From positions 1 to 36,077 of the forward strand of contig JAUNGB010000057.1 of assembly GCA_030524715.1 (NCBI GenBank): a DNA stretch of 36,077 nt, given 5' to 3'. Both the position numbers and the translations under genes were made by a program. The stretch is from Eubacteriales bacterium. Lineage in GTDB: Bacteria > Bacillota > Clostridia > Lachnospirales > Lachnospiraceae. The notes beneath the pieces are model-generated. The model was not told the DNA's origin and made no database searches. It saw only the letters and a list, made by a program, of their open reading frames with translations. This document shows, piece by piece, positions 1 to 7,718 of this stretch (its first letter is position 1; every line of letters starts with the position of its first letter).

Positions 1-343
1 TTTTTAAGTTTCGTCATGTTATAGTTCCCCTTGGGGTGGTTTACAGTATACATCAAAAATAAAATAGCAGGCGGAATAAAAGAATGAGAGTGGCTGCTGT
101 TTTAAAATCAATTTATAACTACTAATTAATCAATAAATAGATGTATTAATATATTTATATTCGACATTTACACGCGCGCCTTTCTGATTGCTTTAGTCTG
201 TCGATACTCTGCGGATTTTTTTGAGTAAAAAAATAATAACTTTTCTTCCTATTTTAATTTACACATCCTTAAATATTTGATATCGTAATTGTATCAACAA
301 AATAGCTGGTGTAAAACAATATTCATACAAAGGAGGAAGTTCT
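1..343. other. AT-rich intergenic region upstream of the serine recombinase
   Basis: No convincing gene lies here. The stretch is very AT-rich and holds a short palindrome CCCCTTGGGG (27-36) and an inverted repeat TTGATA/TATCAA (277-282 and 292-297) just upstream of the recombinase. ATGTTATAGTT (16-26) recurs at 3004-3014 on the far side of the recombinase-lysozyme pair. Large serine recombinases usually have their attachment site next to their own gene, so an att site could lie here, but none can be defined from one sequence. The recombinase ribosome binding site (AAAGGAGG) ends about 7 bases before its ATG. Confidence 0.5.
16..26 (+). repeat. Left copy of 11-bp direct repeat flanking the recombinase-lysozyme pair
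   Basis: ATGTTATAGTT occurs here and again at 3004-3014. The two copies bracket exactly the serine recombinase and lysozyme genes. It could be the product of site-specific insertion (att core), or a chance match, because both copies look like a -10 promoter element in AT-rich DNA. Confidence 0.35.
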
Positions 344-1849
344 ATGAAGAGAATCAACGCAATTTATGCAAGACAGTCAGTGGACAGACCAGATAGTATT
401 TCTATCGAAAGCCAGATTGAGTTTTGCAAATATGAATTGAAGGGAGGGAGCTTTAAAGAGTACAAGGATAGAGGATACAGCGGGAAGAATACAGTGCGTC
501 CGCAGCTTCAGCAGTTACTGCAGGATATCCGGCGGGGAGAGATTGCAAAAGTTATCGTGTATAAGCTGGATAGAATCAGCAGATCTATTCTGGATTTTTC
601 GAATATGATGGAACTGTTTCAGGAGTATCATGTGGAGTTTGTATCGTCTACAGAAAAGTTTGATACATCCACTCCAATGGGAAGGGCAATGCTGAATATC
701 TGTATTGTATTTGCACAGTTGGAACGTGAAACGATTCAAAAACGGGTAAGTGATGCGTATTATTCCCGCAGCCAAAAAGGTTTTCGTATGGGAGGGCGTC
801 CGCCGTATGGGTTTAATGCGGAGGAAGTAGTGATTCAGGGAATCCATACAAAGAAGCTTATAGAGGTACCGGAACAGGCGGAGCATGTAAGGAAAATGTT
901 TGAAATGTATGTGGAGCCAAAAACCTCATACGGAGATATTACCAGATATTTTTCGGCAGAAGGAATTCAATTTTACGGAAAAGATTTGATCCGGCCTATG
1001 CTTGCTCAGCTTTTGCGGAATCCGGTGTATGTACGTGCGGATAAAGAAATTTACCGTTTTTTTAAAAGTCAGGGAACGATAATTGTCAGCGGGGAAGAAG
1101 AGTTTGATGGTATTCATGGATGTTATCTTTATCAGGGACGTAACGTAAAGGAGGATAAGAATAAGAGCCTGAAGGGACAGATGTTGGTGGTGGCCCCGCA
1201 CGAGGGCCTGATTTCGTCAGATTTATGGCTGCGCTGCCGCATCAAGCTTTTTGCAAATCCCACGATACAGGCAAATCGTAAAGCTGTGAATACCTGGCTT
1301 GCTGGTAAAATTAAATGCGGCAGATGCGGATATGCCCTGATGAGTGTAAAAAGTCGTTCCGGAAGACAGTATTTACGCTGTGTGAAACGTTTGAATAATA
1401 AAGCATGCCCCGGTTGCGGAAAAGTTTATACAGCGGATGTTGAAGCTTATGTGTATCAGCAGATGTTGGACAAACTGCGGGAAAATCAGACTCCAATTGG
1501 TTATACTCAATCCAATCAGAATCCGCGTATCAAAGAGCTTAGTGATGAATTGGACGAACTGGATGAGGAAATCGAGCGCCTTATAGATTCCTTAATTGGT
1601 TCCGGAGAGACGTTGACGTCTTATATTAATAAGAGAGTAGAAGAACTGGAAACAATCCGTCAGGAAAAAATGAATGAGATTATTGTACAAATGGGAAAAA
1701 CAACTTCCCCTGAGCAATTGGAGAAAATAGTGGCAAGCATCAGTGATTGGGAACATGCGGGATTTGAGGAAAAGCAGTTTGCTCTTGATAAGCTTGTTAC
1801 CACAGTAAAGGCTACAGAAATGGGGACAGAAATTATCTGGAAAATTTAA
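344..1849 (+). CDS. Large serine recombinase (site-specific integrase/resolvase family)
   Basis: A 501-aa large serine recombinase that would catalyse integration or excision of a mobile element through a 5'-phosphoserine intermediate. The resolvase catalytic domain spans about 1-145, with the nucleophile Ser12 in YARQS and the conserved LDRISR at 75-80. The recombinase DNA-binding domain begins near GRPPYGF (151-157). A zinc ribbon follows with Cys325, Cys328, Cys346 and Cys355/358, and then a coiled coil at about 395-447. The ATG has a strong AAAGGAGG site. Length and domain order are complete, so it looks functional. It is followed by an endolysin-like gene with no other phage genes, suggesting a minimal cassette or the remnant edge of a prophage or integrative element. 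The family call is firm; the element type is inference. Confidence 0.95.
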   Translation: MKRINAIYARQSVDRPDSISIESQIEFCKYELKGGSFKEYKDRGYSGKNTVRPQLQQLLQDIRRGEIAKVIVYKLDRISRSILDFSNMMELFQEYHVEFVSSTEKFDTSTPMGRAMLNICIVFAQLERETIQKRVSDAYYSRSQKGFRMGGRPPYGFNAEEVVIQGIHTKKLIEVPEQAEHVRKMFEMYVEPKTSYGDITRYFSAEGIQFYGKDLIRPMLAQLLRNPVYVRADKEIYRFFKSQGTIIVSGEEEFDGIHGCYLYQGRNVKEDKNKSLKGQMLVVAPHEGLISSDLWLRCRIKLFANPTIQANRKAVNTWLAGKIKCGRCGYALMSVKSRSGRQYLRCVKRLNNKACPGCGKVYTADVEAYVYQQMLDKLRENQTPIGYTQSNQNPRIKELSDELDELDEEIERLIDSLIGSGETLTSYINKRVEELETIRQEKMNEIIVQMGKTTSPEQLEKIVASISDWEHAGFEEKQFALDKLVTTVKATEMGTEIIWKI

Positions 1850-1978
1850 CGGCTGAAATATAGAATACAAAAAGTTATTATTGTTATACCCCTTGCGATA
1901 TTCACCGTTCGCAGATTCTGAACAAAATTTCCGCGTTTGCATATTTTATCAAGAACAATATTGTTATGGTGGATGATT

Positions 1979-2971
1979 ATGGATATAAAAGGTATTGACG
2001 TCAGCGCATTTAATGGCGTGATCGATCATAAAAGGGTTGCGGAAGACAGGGTGAAAATTGCAATATTGCGCATTACGGAACGAGGAAATACAGTTGATCC
2101 TACTTTTGAGGCTAATTATAGCGGATTTCGTACGGCAGGCATTAAAATGGGGGTATATAAGTACAGCTATGCTTTAAAGACCGCGGAGGCGCAGGAAGAG
2201 GCACGAAAGGTAATAGAAGCTTTAAAGGGAAGACCATTAGAATTTCCGGTATTTTATGATATGGAATGGTCTCAGCAGAGACAGCTTCCCAGGGAGGAAG
2301 TGACGGCAATTGTGGAGGCATTTCGTAATGTTATCGTAAAAGCCGGTTATTTGTTTGGAATTTACTGTAATACAGACTGGTATTACCATGTGCTGGATAC
2401 AGCAAAGCTGCCGTATGATTATTGGTTGGCTGCTTATCCTTATAATGATCGTGGTACGATCGTTGAATCCCTGCGCCCTCCGGTAGGAATTGGCTGGCAG
2501 TACAGTTCAAAAGGCAGGGTGGCAGGAATTTCGGGCAATGTAGACATGGATGTATTTTATAAAATGTATGAAACTGTAAAGCCGGATGAAAAATATATAA
2601 TTTATATAATCAAAAAAGGAGATACACTGGCAGCTATTGCCGATGAATATCATACAACGGTACAAGAACTTGCAGAACTTAACAGTATCGAGAATGTTAA
2701 TTTAATTATAGCCGGGCAGACGTTAAAAGTTCCAGGGGAAACAAGGCCATATAAAAAATGGGTGGGCAAATGTACTGGCAACGGCGTTAACGTACGGCGT
2801 GGACCCGGTTTAGAATATACGGCAATAGAAGGGTATCCATTTCTGAATAAGGGAAATCTTGTGGATGTTATCGGAGAGAAAACTGCACTTGATAAGGAGG
2901 TATGGTACCATATCCGGGTAGCAGAAAAATATGAAGGATATGTTCGCCATGATTATATCGAAAAAGTGTAA
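1979..2971 (+). CDS. GH25 lysozyme with LysM and SH3 domains (endolysin-like)
   Basis: A 330-aa N-acetylmuramidase that would cleave peptidoglycan. The GH25 domain covers about 1-200, with Asp7 in GIDVSAFNG and the catalytic pair Asp94/Glu96 in FYDMEW. A LysM domain (about 207-252, [13 protein letters not shown]) and a bacterial SH3 domain (about 260-330, GVNVRRGPG) would bind the wall. No signal peptide is seen, as in phage endolysins that leave through a holin; no holin gene is nearby. I chose the ATG at 1979 because GGTGG lies 6 bases upstream and the protein then begins at the typical GH25 N-terminus; a TTG at 1937 would add 14 unlikely residues. Its position directly after the recombinase suggests prophage origin. 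Confidence 0.92.
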   Translation: MDIKGIDVSAFNGVIDHKRVAEDRVKIAILRITERGNTVDPTFEANYSGFRTAGIKMGVYKYSYALKTAEAQEEARKVIEALKGRPLEFPVFYDMEWSQQRQLPREEVTAIVEAFRNVIVKAGYLFGIYCNTDWYYHVLDTAKLPYDYWLAAYPYNDRGTIVESLRPPVGIGWQYSSKGRVAGISGNVDMDVFYKMYETVKPDEKYIIYIIKKGDTLAAIADEYHTTVQELAELNSIENVNLIIAGQTLKVPGETRPYKKWVGKCTGNGVNVRRGPGLEYTAIEGYPFLNKGNLVDVIGEKTALDKEVWYHIRVAEKYEGYVRHDYIEKV

Positions 2972-2985
2972 TATAATTTTCTTTT

Positions 2986-3013
2986 TTGACAAAATTGTTC
3001 ATAATGTTATAGT
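2986..3013 (+). promoter_or_regulatory. Predicted sigma-A-type promoter of spmA
   Basis: TTGACA (2986-2991), 16-bp spacer, TATAGT (3008-3013). The -10 box lies inside the right copy of the 11-bp repeat, so if that repeat is an insertion junction the -35 box is supplied by the mobile cassette. In Bacillus subtilis spmA belongs to a sporulation-controlled operon, so a vegetative-type promoter here would be odd. Confidence 0.5.
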
Positions 3014-3014
3014 T
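3004..3014 (+). repeat. Right copy of 11-bp direct repeat (ATGTTATAGTT)
   Basis: Identical to positions 16-26. It lies 32 bases after the lysozyme stop and 47 bases before the likely spmA start. See the left copy for interpretation. Confidence 0.35.
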
Positions 3015-3061
3015 TTGGAATACAATGATAAAAATTGAAAAGAATGAACCGGGTAGAAGAG

Positions 3062-3655
3062 ATGACTTATTTGTGGAGCGGTATGATTTTGATTGGAATT
3101 TTTTACGGAACGCTTACAGGAAATCTTCAGGAGGTTACAGATGCGGCAGTGGCTTCCTCAAAAGAAGCAATTCAGCTTGCCTTTGCTATGGCAGGAATTA
3201 CTGCTATGTGGACCGGATTAATGAAGATTGCGGAAAAAACCGGGTTAGTTGCTCAGTTGTCCCGGGGGCTGCGCCCTGTTTTAAAAATTTTATTTCCGAG
3301 GCTTTCTCCCGATTCTAAAGCCGGCAGTTATATTTCTCTGAATTTTCTTGCTAATTTCCTGGGGCTTGGCTGGGCGGCGACGCCTGCGGGATTGAAGGCG
3401 ATGGAAGAACTGGAGAAACTGAAAGAGAAAAAGGGAGATACGCCCCGTGATGTGGCGAGTAGTGAAATGTGCACTTTTTTGATACTTAATATCTCGTCAT
3501 TGCAGCTCATTCCGGTCAATATCATCGCTTACCGGGCTCAGTACGGGAGCGTGAATCCGACGGCAATCGTAGGGCCGGGGATACTGGCGACGGCGGTGAG
3601 TACAGCGGTGGCTGTCGTGTTTTGTAAGGTGATGGATCGAAGAAAGAATAGTTAA
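3062..3655 (+). CDS. spmA: Spore maturation protein A
   Basis: A 197-aa integral membrane protein of the nucleoside-recognition (Gate) family, close in length to B. subtilis SpmA. SpmA acts with SpmB in spore core dehydration. Recognisable family stretches are FAMAGITAMWTGLMKIAEK, LSPDSKAGSYISLNFLANF followed by GLGWAATPAGLKAMEEL, and a C-terminal IVGPGILATAVSTAVAVV membrane segment. The start is uncertain: ATG at 3062 gives the family-like N-terminus MTYLWSGMILIG but has a weak Shine-Dalgarno; ATG 3044 or TTG 3035 would add 6 or 9 residues. Its normal partner spmB is not adjacent but 6.6 kb downstream, beyond an accessory gene block. Confidence 0.9.
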   Translation: MTYLWSGMILIGIFYGTLTGNLQEVTDAAVASSKEAIQLAFAMAGITAMWTGLMKIAEKTGLVAQLSRGLRPVLKILFPRLSPDSKAGSYISLNFLANFLGLGWAATPAGLKAMEELEKLKEKKGDTPRDVASSEMCTFLILNISSLQLIPVNIIAYRAQYGSVNPTAIVGPGILATAVSTAVAVVFCKVMDRRKNS

Positions 3656-3715
3656 ATTTAAATGAGTTTACCTGACGACGATTCGGTCTACACCCTGAAA
3701 AAAGTAAATAAAGTG

Positions 3716-3741
3716 TACCAGAGAAAGTGTGTTTTCTGGTA
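3716..3741. other. Imperfect hairpin downstream of spmA
   Basis: TACCAGA and TCTGGTA form the base of a stem-loop about 60 bases after the spmA stop. It has no strong U-tract, so its role as a terminator is uncertain. It lies at the presumed left boundary of the accessory insert. Confidence 0.35.
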
Positions 3742-3818
3742 TACAAATTAAGAGAAAACTGATAAACTTATTTTAGTAACAGAACGGCTGCACTTATTAT
3801 GAAAAGAGGCTGAAAGTA

Positions 3819-4973
3819 ATGTCATATTACCTGAAGAATTTTGATGAAATATTACTTGAATTTACAATTGGGAAAACAGGACTTGAAGAACGTGTAACAG
3901 AAATCTATTACGTAAATGAAGAAAAAAAACATCTTCTTCCTGCAGGGTTGGAGTTATCCGTAAACGGGCTTACAAAATGGCTTCAGCGCCGTAGTATACC
4001 GAAGAACAGAGCTTTTGTACATGAGATTCTCGCTGCCTATGGTCTGAAGCAGGGAGATTTTAAAGGAATTATTGATATCTGTAAAGGATTGTCTGTAAAT
4101 GACAGTTACTGGATCGTGGATTCCGAATTTAAGGGCAGCTTTCAGGATTACAATTTGTATGATAATTCGTTTTCAGAAGCATTGGCATTAGTTGCGTATA
4201 CTGGTTATAATACGTCTATTCGGGAATTATCTACTTCGCCGGAATTTACCACTGCAGGAATGCTTCCAAAAGCATGGAGGAGAATAAACGGAGAGATATT
4301 TCTATATAAAGGTGGGACGAGAGGATTTGCGAATTCCGGAATGGAACCATATAGCGAATTTTATGCTTCGCAGATTGCAGAAAGGATGAATCTCCACCAT
4401 GTTTCCTACGGATTGGAACAATGGAAAGGAATCCTGGCGTCAACCTGTAAACTATTTTCGACGAAGGATGTGTCTTATGTACCTGCAGGGCTTATTGTAA
4501 AGGAAGGCGGAATGGATGCGGTAATTGATTTCTATAGGCGGTTAGGCGAAGCGTGTTTTGAAGAACTTGCAAGTATGCTTGTATTTGATGCCCTGATTTA
4601 TAATGAAGACCGACATTATGGAAATTTCGGACTTTTAAGGGATAGCCATACAGGAGAATATATAGGGTGCGCTCCGATTTTTGATAATGGATATTCTTTA
4701 TTTGCAACTGCAATGAAAAGTGATCTGGAAAAGATAAATGCGTATGCGGAAGAAAGAAGTTATGCTTCCTGTGGAATCCTGCATGATGAACTGGTAAAGA
4801 ACCTGTGCGGTCCCAGACAGCAGGAACAGTTACGGCATATGATTAATTTTAAATTTGCCAGACATTCACAGTATAATTTACCGGAAGAAAGGCTGGTTGT
4901 CCTGGAAAGCTTTATTAATCAGCGTGTAGAAGAATTATTGAAGATGCCGAAGAAAATAATGCCAAGCCCATGA
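3819..4973 (+). CDS. HipA-like kinase-fold protein (orphan)
   Basis: A 384-aa protein that I place in the HipA-like Ser/Thr kinase superfamily. It has an N-terminal segment with LTKWLQRRSIPKNRAFV (51-67), a probable ATP-binding lysine in FLYKGGT (Lys163), the catalytic-loop motif YNEDRHYGNFG (261-271; Asp264, His266, Asn269) and a metal-binding IFDNG (288-291; Asp289). Classical HipA toxins phosphorylate glutamyl-tRNA synthetase and are paired with a HipB DNA-binding antitoxin; no HipB-like gene is adjacent, so function is open. The gene looks more AT-rich than spmA and the ATPase operon, which fits separate acquisition. It converges on the minus-strand helicase, with a perfect inverted repeat between them. 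Confidence 0.75.
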   Translation: MSYYLKNFDEILLEFTIGKTGLEERVTEIYYVNEEKKHLLPAGLELSVNGLTKWLQRRSIPKNRAFVHEILAAYGLKQGDFKGIIDICKGLSVNDSYWIVDSEFKGSFQDYNLYDNSFSEALALVAYTGYNTSIRELSTSPEFTTAGMLPKAWRRINGEIFLYKGGTRGFANSGMEPYSEFYASQIAERMNLHHVSYGLEQWKGILASTCKLFSTKDVSYVPAGLIVKEGGMDAVIDFYRRLGEACFEELASMLVFDALIYNEDRHYGNFGLLRDSHTGEYIGCAPIFDNGYSLFATAMKSDLEKINAYAEERSYASCGILHDELVKNLCGPRQQEQLRHMINFKFARHSQYNLPEERLVVLESFINQRVEELLKMPKKIMPSP

Positions 4974-4980
4974 CCTTTAG

Positions 4981-5021
4981 AGCGTGTTTGAAAATTGCGG
5001 GAATGAATTTTCAAACACGCT
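4981..5021. repeat. Perfect 16-bp inverted repeat between convergent genes
   Basis: Left arm 4981-4996 (AGCGTGTTTGAAAATT), 9-base loop, right arm 5006-5021, fully complementary. It sits between the HipA-like stop (4973) and the helicase stop (5054, minus strand). It may act as a bidirectional terminator through the A/T-rich inner arm, although no U-tract follows on either strand. The half-site recurs at 13842-13858 upstream of ispE and, in altered form, at 35171-35189. Confidence 0.7.
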
Positions 5022-5053
5022 TCAGGCCGTGGGCAGTTGACATGAAAGCGTTG

Positions 5054-6622
5054 TTAGGATAATAACTCTGCTATTTTCTTCATGCATATCCAATAATTTT
5101 TATCCTCCGTATGTCTTGCCGATTTTATTTTGTTGCTGATATTGCCATATCCTGACATCCAGTCGGAGCGGATACATCCAAGGCGCAGGCAGCGCCGGGC
5201 TTCTGAGAGCTTGTCCGCGCTTGCCCCTTTAGATTTCATTTCGGCTAATAATTTTGCCGCGGCCCTGTCATAGAGGGGATTTTTAAATTCCCGGGTGTCA
5301 GAGAGATATTCCAGTTCAAATAAATGGTCCTCTCCGGAATTGGGGAGAAAACATCTATCCTCTATGGTGTCCTTCAGGTGCAGATAGTACAGAGAAGCCC
5401 TGTCTTTTTTCTCTTTTTTCCGGATGACGCGGCCCAGACGCTGGATACGCTGACGTTGTACGGAGGTTCCGGAGAGAATGATCCCTACGGCCGCATCCGG
5501 GATATCAATTCCTTCATCCATGGATTTGCAGGCGATCAGAATACGGATTTCGCCGTCACGGAAGCGGTTCAGAGTGTTTTTGTTTGCCAATGGACCGATT
5601 TTTGAATGGCAGCGCCCTACTTTTTCCGGGTATTGTTTCTGCAGAAGCTGATAAAGCTCTTCAGCCTGGCTGATGCGTTCTCCGAAAATAATGATCTTTT
5701 CAGAAAGCTGCAACCTTTCTATTAAAGCGCACGCACATGCAATTCGGGCGGACGCCAGGCAGATCAGGGTTCTTCTTTTGTAAGAAAGCTTTATATACAG
5801 AGAGGCCGTTTCTGCGAGCTTACGGTTCTGGCCGCCTGCGAGAACCGTAAGCATATCAAAAAGCTCTTTTTGGTTCATATCTCTTAAGAAGGGATCCATC
5901 TGAAGCAGCCTGCGGTATAGAGTTCCCATCCAATCTGTGATTTCCTGATACTCGTCGCTTTCTGTATGCTGAAAGGACAAGCTGATATGAAAGATATCAT
6001 ATTTGCACACGGTGTGCATTGCCGCCGCCTTGGTCATTCCATAGCTGTATATTTTTCGCCCGAGGACTGACGCAAGATAGCTTTGCGACTGGCCATGGGG
6101 CAGAGTTGCAGACAAACCCAGTGAGAAAAAACGGGTTTCATATGGCTGTATATATGGAAGAAATTCAAATATCAGGCGGTTTTGATCGCTTTCATAGCGG
6201 TGGCATTCATCCGCAATGAGAAGGACGGCGGCGCCGCTTCGGAGCTCAGATAAAATTTGCCTTGCCAGTTCGTACCGGGCTGAATTGATCACATAAATCA
6301 TATATTTGCGGTTGGATGAAGCTTTATATCCGGCGCCCCGCAGGCCGATCTCCCGTTGGATATCTGCCGGCTGGCGTTTATTACCGCCGGATTCCGCAAG
6401 AAAATTTCTTAGGGCCTGATTCCACTGGCGCATTAAAGCGCCGGTAGGAACAACAATCTTCACACGAAGTTCCTGATTCAGTTGTTTTTCCAGTCTTTCG
6501 GCTGCCGTCAGGGCAAGAAGAGTTTTGCCGGAACCGGTAACTGCCTGTACCATTCCTCTGCCATGATTTGCAAACCATCGTTCCAGACATTCCTCCTGCC
6601 ATTGATAAAGGACTTTTTTCAT
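5054..6622 (-). CDS. SF2 DEAD/DEAH-type helicase, BrxHI-like
   Basis: A 522-aa superfamily 2 helicase/translocase. Motifs in order: YQWQEECLERWF near the N-terminus, Walker A AVTGSGKT (27-34), DECH (138-141), LSATL (170-174), CKSMDEGIDIPDA (365-377) and QRIQRLGRVIR (391-401). The compact type-III-restriction/XPB-like layout resembles BrxHI helicases found beside BrxD ATPases in some BREX loci. It is transcribed away from the three-gene ATPase operon, and the 317-base gap between them must hold both promoters. No nuclease domain is visible. The C-terminal 100 residues are basic and unrecognised. The helicase call is firm. Membership of a system with the ATPases is inferred from proximity and from family precedent. 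Confidence 0.92.
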   Translation of the reverse strand: MKKVLYQWQEECLERWFANHGRGMVQAVTGSGKTLLALTAAERLEKQLNQELRVKIVVPTGALMRQWNQALRNFLAESGGNKRQPADIQREIGLRGAGYKASSNRKYMIYVINSARYELARQILSELRSGAAVLLIADECHRYESDQNRLIFEFLPYIQPYETRFFSLGLSATLPHGQSQSYLASVLGRKIYSYGMTKAAAMHTVCKYDIFHISLSFQHTESDEYQEITDWMGTLYRRLLQMDPFLRDMNQKELFDMLTVLAGGQNRKLAETASLYIKLSYKRRTLICLASARIACACALIERLQLSEKIIIFGERISQAEELYQLLQKQYPEKVGRCHSKIGPLANKNTLNRFRDGEIRILIACKSMDEGIDIPDAAVGIILSGTSVQRQRIQRLGRVIRKKEKKDRASLYYLHLKDTIEDRCFLPNSGEDHLFELEYLSDTREFKNPLYDRAAAKLLAEMKSKGASADKLSEARRCLRLGCIRSDWMSGYGNISNKIKSARHTEDKNYWICMKKIAELLS

Positions 6623-6757
6623 TTTATGATACCTTTATGTAAATGAGATTATTATTTTGATACAGTTTATCCTATGATCAATATCGAGGTTGATACGATT
6701 TCCTCCATGACCGCACCATTATTTTACCATGACAGGTTCATTTGTGAAACATTTTTA

Positions 6758-6786
6758 TTGAAAACAACTGCCGTTTCGTATATACT
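6758..6786 (+). promoter_or_regulatory. Predicted promoter of the three-gene ATPase operon
   Basis: TTGAAA (6758-6763), 17-bp spacer, TATACT (6781-6786). Transcription would begin near 6793, leaving a leader of about 147 bases before the first ATG at 6940, which contains the 10-bp repeats and the stems. Confidence 0.65.
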
Positions 6787-6800
6787 TTTTATAGTTTCAT

Positions 6801-6830
6801 ACTGTTACTTACTATTACTTATTATTACGG
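6801..6830 (+). repeat. Three consecutive 10-bp direct repeats in the operon leader
   Basis: Units 6801-6810, 6811-6820 and 6821-6830 read actgttactt, actattactt and attattacgg. The first two differ at one base, and the third shares its ATTAC core. A 10-bp period puts each unit on the same helical face, as expected for repeated protein-binding sites. Confidence 0.5.
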
Positions 6831-6939
6831 CTGCTAACCGGCAGTGTTTGTGAACATACGGAACAGATATTATTTGTTTCGATTCTGCCTGCGGCAGCGG
6901 AACTCTTTTACAATCTCATAAAACAAAGGATGAAAATAA

Positions 6940-7707
6940 ATGAATTACGAAGATTTTTATTTAAGTATGCAGCCTCAGAACAAGACGGTAAAAGACAGTC
7001 TGGCATCTCTGCAGAAGCTCTTTAAGGCGATCAGCCGGGAAACCGAAAGCGGAGACGTCAAAAGCCTCACCCGGGATCTGAATGCTATGGCGGAGGCGGC
7101 TGCTTCCGTTTCCGCGGCGTTGGACGGAATGAAGGATACGATATCAGGTTTTGATACCAGAGCTTATTTTGAAAGCGGGGAATTTGCAGAGCAGATGCTT
7201 TCCGCCTGCCGGGAGCAGGGCGTGGATGTGCGCGGAGATTTCCCGGTTTATGAAATGTTCCCTTACCGGGTGAAGTTGGATACGGAAAATCAGGATATCT
7301 ATCTTGACCGTAAAAAAGTGCAGTGTATGCGTCCGCAGAGCTTTGTCGAGACTGTCAGAAACGGGCAGGAAAAGCTTAATAAGGCTCCGTTTAAGGCGGC
7401 TGTTTTTGTTAATGAGCTTGCCGATGCTTATGATCTTGCTGCTTTGAAGCTGAATAAGAATCCGGAGTCGGATATTTATCTGACCAGTCTGTATAAATTC
7501 CTGGCTCCCATGAGCCGTTTCAGGAAGGACTATGACCAGCAGAGCTTTGCATTTGACCTTGCAAGGCTGTATGCCTCAGATGTGGAAGAAACGAAAAACG
7601 GAAGGAAGTACCAGTTCGGTCCCAGCAGGAACCAGAACAAGGCCATCCGGATTTTGGACAAGGACGGACAGGAACAGTATCTTGCGACGATCCGCTTTTA
7701 TAAATAA
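6940..7707 (+). CDS. Unrecognised 255-aa protein, first gene of the BREX-like ATPase operon
   Basis: I do not recognise a named family. The first 75 or so residues are predicted helical with a possible coiled coil (QNKTVKDSLASLQKLFKAI and an Ala-rich stretch). The middle has a compact block, GDFPVYEMFPYRVKLD, followed by IYLDRKKVQCMRP. The C-terminal third is mixed and ends with RNQNKAIRILDKDGQ. There is no signal peptide, membrane segment, Walker motif or evident nuclease motif. It is followed 12 bases later by the first ATPase and is almost certainly co-transcribed with both. In comparable loci the first gene often supplies a structural or DNA-recognition subunit, but that is speculation here. 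Confidence 0.85.
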   Translation: MNYEDFYLSMQPQNKTVKDSLASLQKLFKAISRETESGDVKSLTRDLNAMAEAAASVSAALDGMKDTISGFDTRAYFESGEFAEQMLSACREQGVDVRGDFPVYEMFPYRVKLDTENQDIYLDRKKVQCMRPQSFVETVRNGQEKLNKAPFKAAVFVNELADAYDLAALKLNKNPESDIYLTSLYKFLAPMSRFRKDYDQQSFAFDLARLYASDVEETKNGRKYQFGPSRNQNKAIRILDKDGQEQYLATIRFYK

Positions 7708-7718
7708 GGAGAAGCACT

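Larger units (their letters stand above)
6623..6939. promoter_or_regulatory. Divergent regulatory region between helicase and ATPase operon
   Basis: No gene. It contains the plus-strand promoter (6758-6786), three 10-bp direct repeats (6801-6830), a weak stem CTGC/GCAG (6831-6844) and a stem CTGCC/GGCAG (6885-6897). Towards the helicase, two TTGATAC copies flank a TGATCA palindrome and might be an operator. I see no clear consensus promoter for the helicase. Its start has AAAGG about 12 bases upstream. Confidence 0.55.

Noticed and set aside
3025-3318. 97-aa frame overlapping the start of spmA
   Set aside because: Out of frame with spmA, which has clear family similarity; no ribosome binding site or domain.
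3819-4973. Full HipBA toxin-antitoxin pair
   Set aside because: No HipB-like helix-turn-helix gene lies on either side; only the kinase-like protein is supported.
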